In this document: positions 47,731 to 55,964 of the stretch, piece after piece
Layout: every line of letters begins with the position of its first letter
How positions within the stretch are numbered: the stretch's first letter is position 1
DNA from: an uncultured Planctomycetota bacterium
GTDB taxonomy: Bacteria > Planctomycetota > UBA1135 > GCA-002686595
Direction: 5' to 3'
Assembly: GCA_903928115.1 (NCBI GenBank)
Contig: CAIYPP010000118.1
Coordinates: 42,217-106,216, forward strand
Length of the DNA: 64,000 bases
The notes under the pieces: generated by a model
Database searches by the model: none
The model's input: only the letters and a program-made list of their open reading frames with translations
Told to the model about the DNA's origin: nothing
Program-made: the position numbers and the translations under genes

Positions 47731-48413
47731 GCGAGAGGCTCGATACGGTCTCGGTGGTCGAGGCGCCCGAAGGGGTCGAGCTCTCCTTGCGAGTCGCCGG
47801 CCCGTCGGCGCGACCGCTTGCGTTCCTCATCGACTTCCTCGTGCGCGCGGCGATCTTCTCCGCACTGAGCTGGATGCTGTTGTTCGGCGGCGTCGGTCAG
47901 GCGCTCTACCTTCTCTCGATCTTCACCGTCGAGTGGTTCTACCCGGTGCTGTTCGAGCTGTTTTGGCACGGGCAGACGCCGGGCAAGCGCGCGCTCGGGC
48001 TCGCCGTGGTGCGCGATGACGGGACGCCGGTCGGCTGGAGCGCGTCGGTGCTGCGCAACTTTCTGCGCGTCGTCGACTTCCTTCCGGGCCTCTACGGCGT
48101 TGGAATCGTGAGCGCGGGAGCGAGCCGCGAGTTCAAGCGCATCGGAGATCATGTCGCGGGAACGGTCGTGATCCACGTCGGACGTTCGTCTTCGGCACTC
48201 GAACTCCCGGACGTACCGCCGCTCGCGCCGCGCGTCCCGCTCACGCAGGAAGAGCAAGCGGCGTTGCTCGAGTTTGGGGCGCGGAGTCGGACTTGGACGA
48301 AGGCTCGCGCGGAGGAATTGGCGGGGGAACTCGAGCCGCTCACGGAGGCCGTCGGGTCCGAAGGGCGACAGCGCGTGCTGGGAATGGCGCGCTGGATCGA
48401 GGGGGCGCGATGA
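47727..48413 (+). CDS. RDD family membrane protein 2
   Basis: A 228-residue protein. RDD-like core in the first 150 residues: ARPLAFLIDFLVRAAIF, two further helices, QTPGKRALGLAVVRDDG, and FKRIGDHVAGTVVIH. The last 70 residues are soluble and helical (LTQEEQAALLEFGARSRTWT; ARAEELAGELEPLTEAV), an extension also seen in RDD proteins next to SpoIIM-like genes. Coupled on both sides (GTGA and ATGA). In several bacterial groups an RDD-SpoIIM-DUF4129-DUF4350-MoxR-DUF58 cluster is conserved, so it probably works with those proteins. Confidence 0.87.
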   Translation: MSERLDTVSVVEAPEGVELSLRVAGPSARPLAFLIDFLVRAAIFSALSWMLLFGGVGQALYLLSIFTVEWFYPVLFELFWHGQTPGKRALGLAVVRDDGTPVGWSASVLRNFLRVVDFLPGLYGVGIVSAGASREFKRIGDHVAGTVVIHVGRSSSALELPDVPPLAPRVPLTQEEQAALLEFGARSRTWTKARAEELAGELEPLTEAVGSEGRQRVLGMARWIEGAR

Positions 48414-49381
48414 AGCGCGAGCCTTTCATCGCTGCGCGCAAGCCGCGCTGGAAACGCTTGGAATCCATGCTCGCGGCGCTCTCGCCCGGTGCTCGCGCGG
48501 AGGTGCCGGAGCGCGAGCTGGCCCAGTTGCCGAGGCTCTATCGGCAGGTCTGCCAAGACCTCGCGCTGGCGCAGCGCCGCATGTACGGACGCGAGCTCGT
48601 CAGTCGCCTCAACGCGATGGCGCTCCGCGGGCGCGAGCAGCTCTACCGCGCACCGACGCGCTACCTGCGGCAATGGATCGAGTTCGTCGCGGCCGGCTTT
48701 CCGCGGCTCGTCCGCGAAGAGTGGCGCCTCTTCTGGATTTGCTCCGTTCTCTTCGTCGTGCCGCTCGTCGGCGTCGCGGTCATGGCCCACGAGCGACCCG
48801 ACCTGCTGTATTCGGTGCTGGACCCAGAATCGCTCGAGAACATCGAGTCCATGTATGCGCCGAGCGAGTCTCTCAGCGCCAAGCGCGATGCAGACCGCAA
48901 CGTCGCGATGTTCGCGTTCTACATCCGCAACAACGTCGGCATCGACTTCCAGATCTTCGCCAGCGGATTGGTCTTTGGCATCGGCGCGATTCTGTCGCTC
49001 ATCTACAACGGGGTGCACTTCGGCGCCATCGTGGGCCACTTCCTCGCGATCGGCTACGAAACGCAGCTCTTTCCGTTTGTCGTGGGGCACAGCTCTTGGG
49101 AACTCGTGGCCATGGTCATCGCTGCGGTGGCCGGAATGCGGCTGGGTTCGCTGCTCGTCGCGCCGGGACGACGCTCGCGCGCCCGCGCACTTGTCGAAGA
49201 CGCTCCGCGTTGCCTGAAGTTGCTCGTCGGCGCTGCGCTCATGACGACGCTCGCGGCCTTCATCGAGGGATTCTGGTCCGCTCAACCGTTGCCGGTCAGC
49301 GTGAAGTACGGATTCGGCGCGGCGATGTGGATGCTCGTGATCGTCTACCTCTTGCTGGGGGGGCGGCGGCGTGCAGCTTGA
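48410..49381 (+). CDS. SpoIIM-family (DUF95) membrane protein
   Basis: A 323-residue protein. A helical cytoplasmic N-terminus (RKPRWKRLESMLAALS; RLYRQVCQDLALAQRRMYG) precedes five or six membrane helices, including the conserved FYIRNNVGIDFQIFASGLVFGIGAIL and HSSWELVAMVIAAVAGMRLG. It is the stage II sporulation protein M family, which in non-spore-formers sits in MoxR clusters and is presumed to act in envelope remodelling. ATG 48410 overlaps the RDD stop; its own end overlaps the next gene by 11 bases. Confidence 0.87.
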   Translation: MKREPFIAARKPRWKRLESMLAALSPGARAEVPERELAQLPRLYRQVCQDLALAQRRMYGRELVSRLNAMALRGREQLYRAPTRYLRQWIEFVAAGFPRLVREEWRLFWICSVLFVVPLVGVAVMAHERPDLLYSVLDPESLENIESMYAPSESLSAKRDADRNVAMFAFYIRNNVGIDFQIFASGLVFGIGAILSLIYNGVHFGAIVGHFLAIGYETQLFPFVVGHSSWELVAMVIAAVAGMRLGSLLVAPGRRSRARALVEDAPRCLKLLVGAALMTTLAAFIEGFWSAQPLPVSVKYGFGAAMWMLVIVYLLLGGRRRAA

Positions 49382-50825
49382 GCGCATCGCCATCGTCTTG
49401 CGGCCGCGAACGACCCACGAGGTCTTCGACCTGGCCTTCGCGATGCTGCGCGAATGGCGCGGCGCGATCGGTGCAGTCTGGGCGCTGACCGTGCTGCCGT
49501 TGTGCGCGCTCGCGCTCTTGTACTTCGATAGCGCCATTGCCGCGTTCGTCGCGCTTTGGCTCCTCCGGCCGCTGTTCGAGCTCGTGCCGCTGTTTGTCGT
49601 TTCGCGCGCTGCCTTCGGGGACGTGCCCAACGTGCAGACCTCGCTCGTGCAAGCGCCTCGCTTGATGTTGCGCCATGCGCTGACTTCGGTTCTGCGCCTG
49701 CGCTGGAGGCCGTGGAGAGCGCTGATCGCGCCTGTGACCCTCCTCGAAGGATCGACCGGGACGGTACGCGCGCGCCGTGAGCGCGAGCTGCGCATGCAAG
49801 CCTCGGGCGCTGCGGAGCTCGCAGCCCTGTACTGTCTGTTGCTGGAACTCGCGCTGTTCGCGCAATTCGTCGTACTGCTGTGGTTCTTTACGCCGGGGGA
49901 GCTCGCACCCGACCTCGCGCCGCTGGAAGACGGCAACTTCGCCGAGGTCCAACTCGGTTGGTTTTCGATGGCCATGAAGCTCGCGTGGCTCGCCAGCTAC
50001 TCTCTCTGTGGCCCGTTGCATGCGCTCGTCGGTTTCGCAGCCTATACGGAGCGTCGAGTGCAGCTCGAGGGCTGGGACATCGAGCTAGGCTTCCGACGGC
50101 TCGCTGCGAGGGTCGGGCAGCTCGCTCGTCGCGGAATCGCCGTTGCGCTCTTGCTCGCTTTCTGCATCCCGTTTCCCCTGTCCGCGCAGGACGTTGTTCC
50201 TGCGCCCGGGGCAGAGGCCGCGGAGATCGCGCGCGAGGTGCTCCAGAGTCCAGACTTCGACACTACCGAAACTCGCAGACGCCTCGACCTCGACTTCGAT
50301 GCGTCGTCGAAGGCGCAGCCGTCGCTCGGATTCGGTCTCGTTGCCAACTTGTTGCAGTTTCTCGGCTGGGCCCTCTTGGTCGGGCTCTTGGTGGGCATCG
50401 TCGTGCTGATCTTGAGGAAGGCGGGCTTGGTCGAGTGGCGCCGCGAGGAGCTGGCCCCGAGAACCGCCTCGCCGACCCACATCTTTGGGCTCGATTTCCG
50501 GCCCGAGTCGCTTCCTCGGGACATCGCCGGCCGCGCGCGCGAGCTCTGGCTCAACGGAGACGCGAGCGGAGCGATGGGATTGCTCTACCGGGCGTCGCTG
50601 TCACGTCTCATTGCGAGCGGCGCGCTCCAATTCGACCCCGGCGATACCGAGCGCGACTGTGTTGAGCGGGTCCGCGTCGGCGGGGATTTGCGCCTGCATG
50701 CGTATTTTTCGTCGCTTTCGAGCGCGTGGCTCGTCTGCGCGTACTCCAACACGCGTCCCACGGATGAAGTCGCGCTCGGTCTGTGCGAGGGCTGGCGTCA
50801 GCAGTTCGAGCGAGGCGCCGCGTGA
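49371..50825 (+). CDS. Membrane protein with C-terminal DUF4129 domain
   Basis: A 484-residue protein. N-terminal half has four or five hydrophobic helices (AIGAVWALTVLPLCALALLYF; AALYCLLLELALFAQFVVLLWF), a further exported-loop segment after residue 260, one more helix (FLGWALLVGLLVGIVVLIL) and then the cytoplasmic DUF4129 domain (AGRARELWLNGDASGAMGLLYRASLSRLIASGAL; FDPGDTERDCVERV). GTG 49371 starts 11 bases inside the SpoIIM gene. DUF4129 is often the last domain of transglutaminase-like proteins in MoxR clusters; none is present here. Confidence 0.82.
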   Translation: MQLERIAIVLRPRTTHEVFDLAFAMLREWRGAIGAVWALTVLPLCALALLYFDSAIAAFVALWLLRPLFELVPLFVVSRAAFGDVPNVQTSLVQAPRLMLRHALTSVLRLRWRPWRALIAPVTLLEGSTGTVRARRERELRMQASGAAELAALYCLLLELALFAQFVVLLWFFTPGELAPDLAPLEDGNFAEVQLGWFSMAMKLAWLASYSLCGPLHALVGFAAYTERRVQLEGWDIELGFRRLAARVGQLARRGIAVALLLAFCIPFPLSAQDVVPAPGAEAAEIAREVLQSPDFDTTETRRRLDLDFDASSKAQPSLGFGLVANLLQFLGWALLVGLLVGIVVLILRKAGLVEWRREELAPRTASPTHIFGLDFRPESLPRDIAGRARELWLNGDASGAMGLLYRASLSRLIASGALQFDPGDTERDCVERVRVGGDLRLHAYFSSLSSAWLVCAYSNTRPTDEVALGLCEGWRQQFERGAA

Positions 50826-51970
50826 GCGCGACCTCGATCCGCGCATGGGTTGCTGCGCTCTCGGTGCTCGCGTTCGCGGGCATCGCAGCTTTCGTGGTGT
50901 ATGGCATCGGCTTCGTCGACTACGAGGCTGAGGTGGGCTATCGCGGCGAGGCTCGTCGCAATCCGTTGCTCGCGGCGGAGCGCACGCTCGAGCGCCTCGG
51001 CCACGAGGTCGAGACGAGCTTGTATCTCGGAGCACTTCCCGGAGACGACGCGCTGCTCGTCTTACGTCAGTCGGGTCGCTTTCTTTCGCCGTTCGACGTC
51101 GACCGACTCTTGGAGTGGGTCGGAAGGGGCGGGCACTTGTGCGTGCTCTTCCCGGGTGACGCCGAGTTCGAGGACGCACTGGAGAATGATGTGGCGGAGG
51201 AGCGGCTTCGCCATCCGATTCTGGATGCGCTCCAGCTTGGCGCTCGCCTCGATCCTTCGGCAGAGCGGGAAGTGCAGGTCGACTTCGGTCGCGGGTTTCG
51301 TCGAGTCGAGTTCGCGGGCCGCTTGTCGCTCGTCGACGAGCAAGCGATGTCGGATGTCGACAGCGGGGATCCGATGCTCGCGCGGGTGCTCAGCATGGAG
51401 CACGGCTACGGCCGCATCACGCTCTTCGTCGGAGACGATTGGGCCACCAACGCGGAGTTCGGCGAGCTCGATCATGCGTACATCCTCGACGATCTCGCGA
51501 GCTTCGACGGAGAACGCCGCGAAGTGCGCTTCGTGCTCGGAGAGCGCCCGCCGGGTTTGCTCGCGCTCGTTTGGGAGCACGGCTGGACGGTGGTGGTTTC
51601 GCTCGCGGCGCTGGTCGCGCTCGTGCTCTGGCGGCGTTCCTTCTCGCTCGGGCCCCGTCTTCCGGAGCTGCCGAGTGGTCGACGGGACTTCTCTGAGCAC
51701 ATTCGCGCCACGGGCGAGTTCCTGTGGCGCAATCGGCTCGGGAATTCGTTGCTGGAAGCGCCCCGCTCGGCGCTGCGCTCGCGTGTGGCTTCGACGCGGC
51801 CGGAATGGCTGGCGCACGGCGACTCGGTGCTCGCCGCCGAGCTCGCGGCCCATGCAGGGCTCGATGCGCAACGCGTTGCTCGCGCGCTCAACGCCAAGGA
51901 CAACGCCCGTGACGCGGTCAGTTTCACCGAGATCGTGCGCGATCTCGAGACGATGAGGAAATCCCTATGA
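50822..51970 (+). CDS. DUF4350 domain membrane protein
   Basis: A 382-residue protein. N-terminal helix (AALSVLAFAGIAAFVVYGI), then the DUF4350 extracytoplasmic domain (NPLLAAERTLERLGHEVETSL; LLEWVGRGGHLCVLFPGD; GRITLFVGDDWATNAEFGELDHA), a membrane helix around 260-280 (WTVVVSLAALVALVLW), and a cytoplasmic helical tail. DUF4350 resembles a Rossmann/GATase-like ligand-binding fold and nearly always sits between DUF4129 and MoxR genes, as here. Coupled both sides by 4-base overlaps. Confidence 0.85.
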   Translation: MSATSIRAWVAALSVLAFAGIAAFVVYGIGFVDYEAEVGYRGEARRNPLLAAERTLERLGHEVETSLYLGALPGDDALLVLRQSGRFLSPFDVDRLLEWVGRGGHLCVLFPGDAEFEDALENDVAEERLRHPILDALQLGARLDPSAEREVQVDFGRGFRRVEFAGRLSLVDEQAMSDVDSGDPMLARVLSMEHGYGRITLFVGDDWATNAEFGELDHAYILDDLASFDGERREVRFVLGERPPGLLALVWEHGWTVVVSLAALVALVLWRRSFSLGPRLPELPSGRRDFSEHIRATGEFLWRNRLGNSLLEAPRSALRSRVASTRPEWLAHGDSVLAAELAAHAGLDAQRVARALNAKDNARDAVSFTEIVRDLETMRKSL

Positions 51971-52959
51971 ACGAGCAGAGTGTTTCGCAGATCGATTCCG
52001 GAGAGTTCTCGCTCGCGAGCGAGCGCGTGCAGCGCATGCGTACCGAAATCGCGCGGGTTGTGATCGGGCAAGAAGCCGAGGTGGAGCAGGTGCTGCTCGC
52101 GTTCCTCGCGGGCGGCCACGTGCTCATCGAGGGTGTTCCCGGCCTCGGCAAGACCTTGCTCGTGCTCGCGCTCGCGCGGACCTTCGGCGGCAAGTTCTCG
52201 CGCGTTCAGTTCACGCCGGACCTGATGCCGAGCGACGTCACCGGTCATGTCGTGTACGAAGGTGCGACCGGCGCGTTCCGGCTGCGCAAGGGGCCGGCGT
52301 TCACGAACTTGCTGCTCGCCGACGAGATCAACCGTGCGTCCGCGAAGACGCAGTCGGCGTTGCTCGAAGTGATGCAGGAGGGCCAGATCACGATCGAGGG
52401 CGAGGCGTCGCCGCTCACGCCGCCGTTCATGACGCTCGCGACGCAGAACCCTGTCGAGCAGGAGGGCACGTATCCGCTGCCGGAAGCCCAGCTCGACCGC
52501 TTTCTGCTCAAGATCCTCGTCGACTACCCGAGCCAGGAAGAGGAGGAGCGCATCGTCGAGCTCGTCACGGCGGGGCGCGTCGGCGCGCAGCTCGATGTGT
52601 CGGAGGTGAGCCCTGTCTGCAGTGCGGAAGACGTGGTCGCCCTACAACGGCTCGTCGCGCGACTCGAGGTGAAGGAGCGCGTGCGCCACTACGCAGTGCG
52701 AATCGCGCGTGAAACGCGCACGTGGCGCGGCGTGGCGATGGGTGCTGGACCGCGCGGCGGGATCTCCCTCGTGCGCGTCGCGCGGGCGAAGGCTCTCTTG
52801 GAAGGGCGCGACTTTGTCACGCCGGACGACGTGAAGAGCGTGGCGCTGCCGGTGCTGCGCCATCGCCTCGCGCTCGCGCCGGAGCTCGAGCTCGAGGGCA
52901 TTCGCACCGACGACGTGCTTCGCTCGATCCTCCAGAAGGTGGAAGCTCCGCGCGAATGA
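51967..52959 (+). CDS. MoxR-family AAA+ ATPase
   Basis: A 330-residue cytoplasmic AAA+ ATPase of the MoxR type, thought to act as a chaperone for envelope or metalloprotein partners. Walker A GVPGLGKT (56-63), PDLMPSDVTG, Walker B LLLADEINRASAKTQ, sensor 1 LATQNPVEQEGTYPLPEAQLDRF and the C-terminal lid PRGGISLVRVARAKALLEGRDFVTPDDV. It is followed by a DUF58 gene (ATGA overlap), its usual partner, and preceded by DUF4350. Confidence 0.93.
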   Translation: MNEQSVSQIDSGEFSLASERVQRMRTEIARVVIGQEAEVEQVLLAFLAGGHVLIEGVPGLGKTLLVLALARTFGGKFSRVQFTPDLMPSDVTGHVVYEGATGAFRLRKGPAFTNLLLADEINRASAKTQSALLEVMQEGQITIEGEASPLTPPFMTLATQNPVEQEGTYPLPEAQLDRFLLKILVDYPSQEEEERIVELVTAGRVGAQLDVSEVSPVCSAEDVVALQRLVARLEVKERVRHYAVRIARETRTWRGVAMGAGPRGGISLVRVARAKALLEGRDFVTPDDVKSVALPVLRHRLALAPELELEGIRTDDVLRSILQKVEAPRE

Positions 52960-54260
52960 GGCCGCGGCCGCTGGCACTGGGAGTGAGCTGTGCGTGGGCC
53001 GTCCTCGGCCTCGCAGCCGCGTTCGTGCCCGCGTGGGTCGGACTTTGGACCGCGCTCGGGATCGCGGTTGGACTGTGGGTGACGCTCGATCTTGTGCTCG
53101 CGTTGCGCCGGACTCCGCTCCGAGTCGAGCGCCAAGCACCGAGCTCGCTCGCGCTCGACACCTGGACGTCGGTTCGGCTCGCGGTGCTTCGGCCGGACGG
53201 GCGCACCGAGCGCGTTACGGTTTTCGACGGGCACCCGCAGCAGACGGAAATCGAGGGACTTCCGCGCGAAGTTGTGGTTCCGCCGGGAAGCGGCGTGGCC
53301 TTCGACTATCGGCTTCGCGCGGTGCAGCGCGGCGCGGCCGTGTTTTCCCCCGTCGAAGTGCTGCGCGTCTCGCCGCTGCGGTGTTGGGACGTCCGCGAAC
53401 GCACTCGCATCGACCACAGCCTCCGCATCTATCCGAACTTCACCGCCGTCGCGGGCTTTGCCCTCCACGCGCTCGAGAATCGCATGCAGCTGATGGGCAT
53501 CCGTCGGCGGCAGCGCCGAGGCGAAGGCATGGAGTTTCGCCAGATGCGGGACTACCAAGCGGGGGACTCGCTGCGGCAGATCGACTGGAAGGCCACCTCG
53601 CGACGCCAGAAGACGATCTCGCGCGAGTATCAGGAAGAGCGCGACCAGCAGGTCGTATTCCTGCTCGACTGCGGGCGCCGCATGCGCGCGGTCGACGGCG
53701 AGCTCTCGCACTTCGACCACTGCCTGAACGCCCTGTTGCTCGTGGCGTACGTGGCGTTGCGGCAGGGTGACTCTGTGTCGCTGCTGACCTTCGGCGGCGT
53801 GGAGCGTCGCCTGCCGCCGTTGAAGGGGCGGCAGAGCATGACGGCGCTCCTGAACACGGTGTACGACCTCGAAGCGACGCTGGAGCCGCCCGACTATCTG
53901 GAGGCGGCCGCGAGGCTCCGTGCGGCGGTCCGACGGCGGGCTCTGATCGTGGTCATCACCAACCAGCGGGACGAGGACGAGGACGAGCTCGGGCCGGCGT
54001 TGGAGCTCCTGCGCGCACGGCACCTCGTGGTCCTCGCCAGCCTCCGGGAGACGTCGGTTCAGGCCCTGCTGGATGGCCCGGTCGGGGGATTGGAGGACGC
54101 GCTGGCTCGCTGCGCGGCGATGGACTACGCCCACGGCCGGCGGGCGGCGTTGGAGCGTCACTCGGGGCGCGGGGTCCTGACGCTCGACGTGGCCCCCTCC
54201 GAGCTTCAGGTAGCCCTCGCCGAGAAGTACCTCGAGATCAAGCGCTCAGGCCAGCTGTAG
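52956..54260 (+). CDS. DUF58 domain protein
   Basis: A 434-residue protein with two N-terminal membrane helices (about 5-45), an immunoglobulin-like stretch, then the DUF58 signature FRQMRDYQAGDSLRQIDWKATSR (read around 190-212), and a VWA-like C-terminal domain (VVFLLDCGRRMRAVDG, with the MIDAS Ser replaced). DUF58 proteins are the partners of MoxR ATPases. Last gene of the recN-to-DUF58 cluster; ends with TAG. Confidence 0.87.
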   Translation: MRPRPLALGVSCAWAVLGLAAAFVPAWVGLWTALGIAVGLWVTLDLVLALRRTPLRVERQAPSSLALDTWTSVRLAVLRPDGRTERVTVFDGHPQQTEIEGLPREVVVPPGSGVAFDYRLRAVQRGAAVFSPVEVLRVSPLRCWDVRERTRIDHSLRIYPNFTAVAGFALHALENRMQLMGIRRRQRRGEGMEFRQMRDYQAGDSLRQIDWKATSRRQKTISREYQEERDQQVVFLLDCGRRMRAVDGELSHFDHCLNALLLVAYVALRQGDSVSLLTFGGVERRLPPLKGRQSMTALLNTVYDLEATLEPPDYLEAAARLRAAVRRRALIVVITNQRDEDEDELGPALELLRARHLVVLASLRETSVQALLDGPVGGLEDALARCAAMDYAHGRRAALERHSGRGVLTLDVAPSELQVALAEKYLEIKRSGQL

Positions 54261-54347
54261 CGGCCTTTCGGATGCTGGAACCTGCATGGTTCGAGCGCTA
54301 TCTCTAGGGCCTTCCGAAGGCTCTATCCGAAGACTCTCCGCACCACG

Positions 54348-54764
54348 ATGAAACCCGCGCTCCTCGTCTCGCTCACCGCCGCCCTGCTCCTCGCCCCGTC
54401 CTGCAAGTCTTGGACGCAGAAGATCACGGGCCCCGTCGAGGCGGTTGTCACCCTGCCCTCGTCCACGCCCGGCTTGCTGGAGCAGTCCATCGTGCGTGCC
54501 TCCGCAAACGCTCACGCGGAAGCCGGCGTTCGCGCGCTGCGCGCTGCAGATTGGGAGCTCGCGAAGACGGGCTTCTCGCAGGCGCTGATCGACAACTCCG
54601 AAGATCACGCCTCGCACTACGGCATGGGGATCGCCTACGAGCAGCTCGACAAGTTGCCGATGGCGCTCGCGTGCTACGAGACCGCGCTGCGCTTCTCCGT
54701 GGAGGAGCCGAACCCCGACTACAGCGCGGCGATCGCCCGCGTGAAGGGCAAGCTGGGCCGCTAG
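54348..54764 (+). CDS. Small TPR lipoprotein
   Basis: A 138-residue protein with a lipoprotein signal (LLVSLTAALLLAPSC, Cys19) and one or two TPR-like helical hairpins (EAGVRALRAADWELAKTGFSQALID; HYGMGIAYEQLDKLPMALACYETALRF). Function unknown. It is a single gene bounded by an 87-base gap from the MoxR cluster and by a strong hairpin at its end. Confidence 0.72.
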   Translation: MKPALLVSLTAALLLAPSCKSWTQKITGPVEAVVTLPSSTPGLLEQSIVRASANAHAEAGVRALRAADWELAKTGFSQALIDNSEDHASHYGMGIAYEQLDKLPMALACYETALRFSVEEPNPDYSAAIARVKGKLGR

Positions 54765-54788
54765 GCTGCGACTTCGCCGGAAACACCG

Positions 54789-54825
54789 CGGGGCGGCGCG
54801 ACCATCGACAGGTCGCGCCGCCCCG
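54789..54825 (+). terminator. Perfect 15-bp hairpin between converging genes
   Basis: CGGGGCGGCGCGACC (54789-54803) is perfectly complementary to 54811-54825, with loop ATCGACA. It lies between the TPR lipoprotein gene (plus) and the selenoprotein gene (minus) and can fold on either strand. The T content after it is low (CTCTCGTTC), so it may block both polymerases by stem strength. Confidence 0.65.
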
Positions 54826-54850
54826 CTCTCGTTCGCGCTCGGTCGGCGCG

Positions 54851-55837
54851 TCAGCGCTCGTTGCGCCGACGCTCCTTGAGCTCATTCAAGAACTCCTCGG
54901 CCTGCTTCCCTGCGAAGTTGCCGGCTTGGGCCTTGGCGATCTTGGCGAGGTCTTCCATCGCCGCATCTTGCTCCTTGCGCTTGGAGAGCTCGGCCGCGCG
55001 CAGCTTCGCGATCTGCTTCTGCGCCTTGACGATGGCTGGAGCGTCCTTGTTCGCGTCGAGCTCGGCCTGCACGGCCGCCACGGCGTCCTTTTCGGGCAGC
55101 CCCGCGAGCTCCTTGGCGAGCGCGGCCGCAGCCGTCTCGGTGCCGAGGTAATCGCCGGACGCGTACGTCGCCTTGAGGCCTGCGACGCGGCTCTCGACGA
55201 TCGTGCGGATCGCCTGCGCGATGGCCGGACCGCTGTCGGCCTCGGTGAGCTTCGCGCACTCGTCGAGCGCCGTCTTGTACTGGCGCTTGAGCAGCGCCGC
55301 CTTGACAGCCTTGGTCGACGGGGCCCACTCCCACTGGGGCTTGGGCAGCGCGCCGGCGACGGCCTTCTCGATCAGGGCCTCGGACAGGCTCGCCGGGTGG
55401 CCCTGCCACACGACGATGCCCTTCGCGTCCACGAGCACGGCGGCGGGGATGCCCGATACCTTGAAGTAGCTCGAGAGCTTGCCGCCCTTGTCGTAGCCGT
55501 AGGCGTACTTGGCGCCCTTTTCCTCGACCCACTTGACGGTCTCTGCCACACCTTCGTCGGTCACGCCGACGATCGACAGGCCTCGCGCACCCCACTTCTC
55601 CTGAAGTTCGTTGAGGTGCTTGACCTGTCCGCCGCAGGGGCCTCACCAGTAGGCGAAGAACTCCAGCAGCACCGCGCGGCCCATGAAGTCGTCGTAGGTC
55701 TTCGCACCGGTCTGGGCGAGGCCTTCGAGGTTCACGGGCGGCAGCGGCGTACCCGGCGCCTGCGCCGCGGCGGGCGCGGCACCGAAGGCCGTGCTCAGCG
55801 CGAGCAGGCCGACGAGGAACGCGTTGCGAATGTTCAT
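54851..55837 (-). CDS. Secreted thioredoxin-like selenoprotein (W-Sec-G-P-C) with a helical C-terminal domain
   Basis: Two consecutive open frames, 55646-55837 and 54851-55642, are in one frame and separated only by a TGA at codon 65. Before it: a signal peptide (FLVGLLALSTAFGAAPAAAQ), LPPVNLEGLAQTGAKTYDD and AVLLEFFAYW. After it: GPC (Cys68), QVKHLNELQEKW, LSIVGVTDEG and the cis-Pro motif VSGIPAAVLVD. The TGA sits exactly at the first Cys of the WCGPC motif, so it is read as selenocysteine: W-U-G-P-C. Without readthrough no thioredoxin fold could form. A 160-residue Lys/Ala-rich helical domain follows the fold and matches nothing I recognise. Length with Sec is 328. A periplasmic disulfide or peroxide-linked role is inferred. 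Nonsense mutation or sequencing error remains possible. Confidence 0.82.
55643..55645 (-). other. Predicted selenocysteine UGA codon
   Basis: In-frame TGA between TGG (Trp) and GGC-CCC-TGC (Gly-Pro-Cys). Directly downstream the mRNA can form CCUG-CGGCGGA-CAGG (4-bp stem, 7-base G-rich loop, loop 9-15 bases after the UGA) or AGGU-CAAGC-ACCU (loop 21-25 bases after it). One of these could be the bacterial SECIS, but both are short and neither is conclusive by eye. The genes for Sec insertion (selA, selB, selC, selD) are not in the window. Confidence 0.7.
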
Positions 55838-55964
55838 GGGGGATCCTTGGGGCGCGGAACGGGACTACGTCTGCGCCAACGGCCACCAGAATAGCTCGAT
55901 TTCGCGCGGGCCCAAGGCCCCAAGGGCCGCAGAAGAGGCGGGGAACGCTACCCTTTGCGGCCCA

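Noticed and set aside
55643..55645. TGA in the thioredoxin gene as a plain nonsense mutation
   Set aside because: The stop coincides exactly with the redox-active Cys codon of WCGPC, the frame is preserved on both sides, and the rest of the fold is intact. Chance placement at that one codon among 328 is unlikely, so Sec is preferred, though error cannot be excluded.
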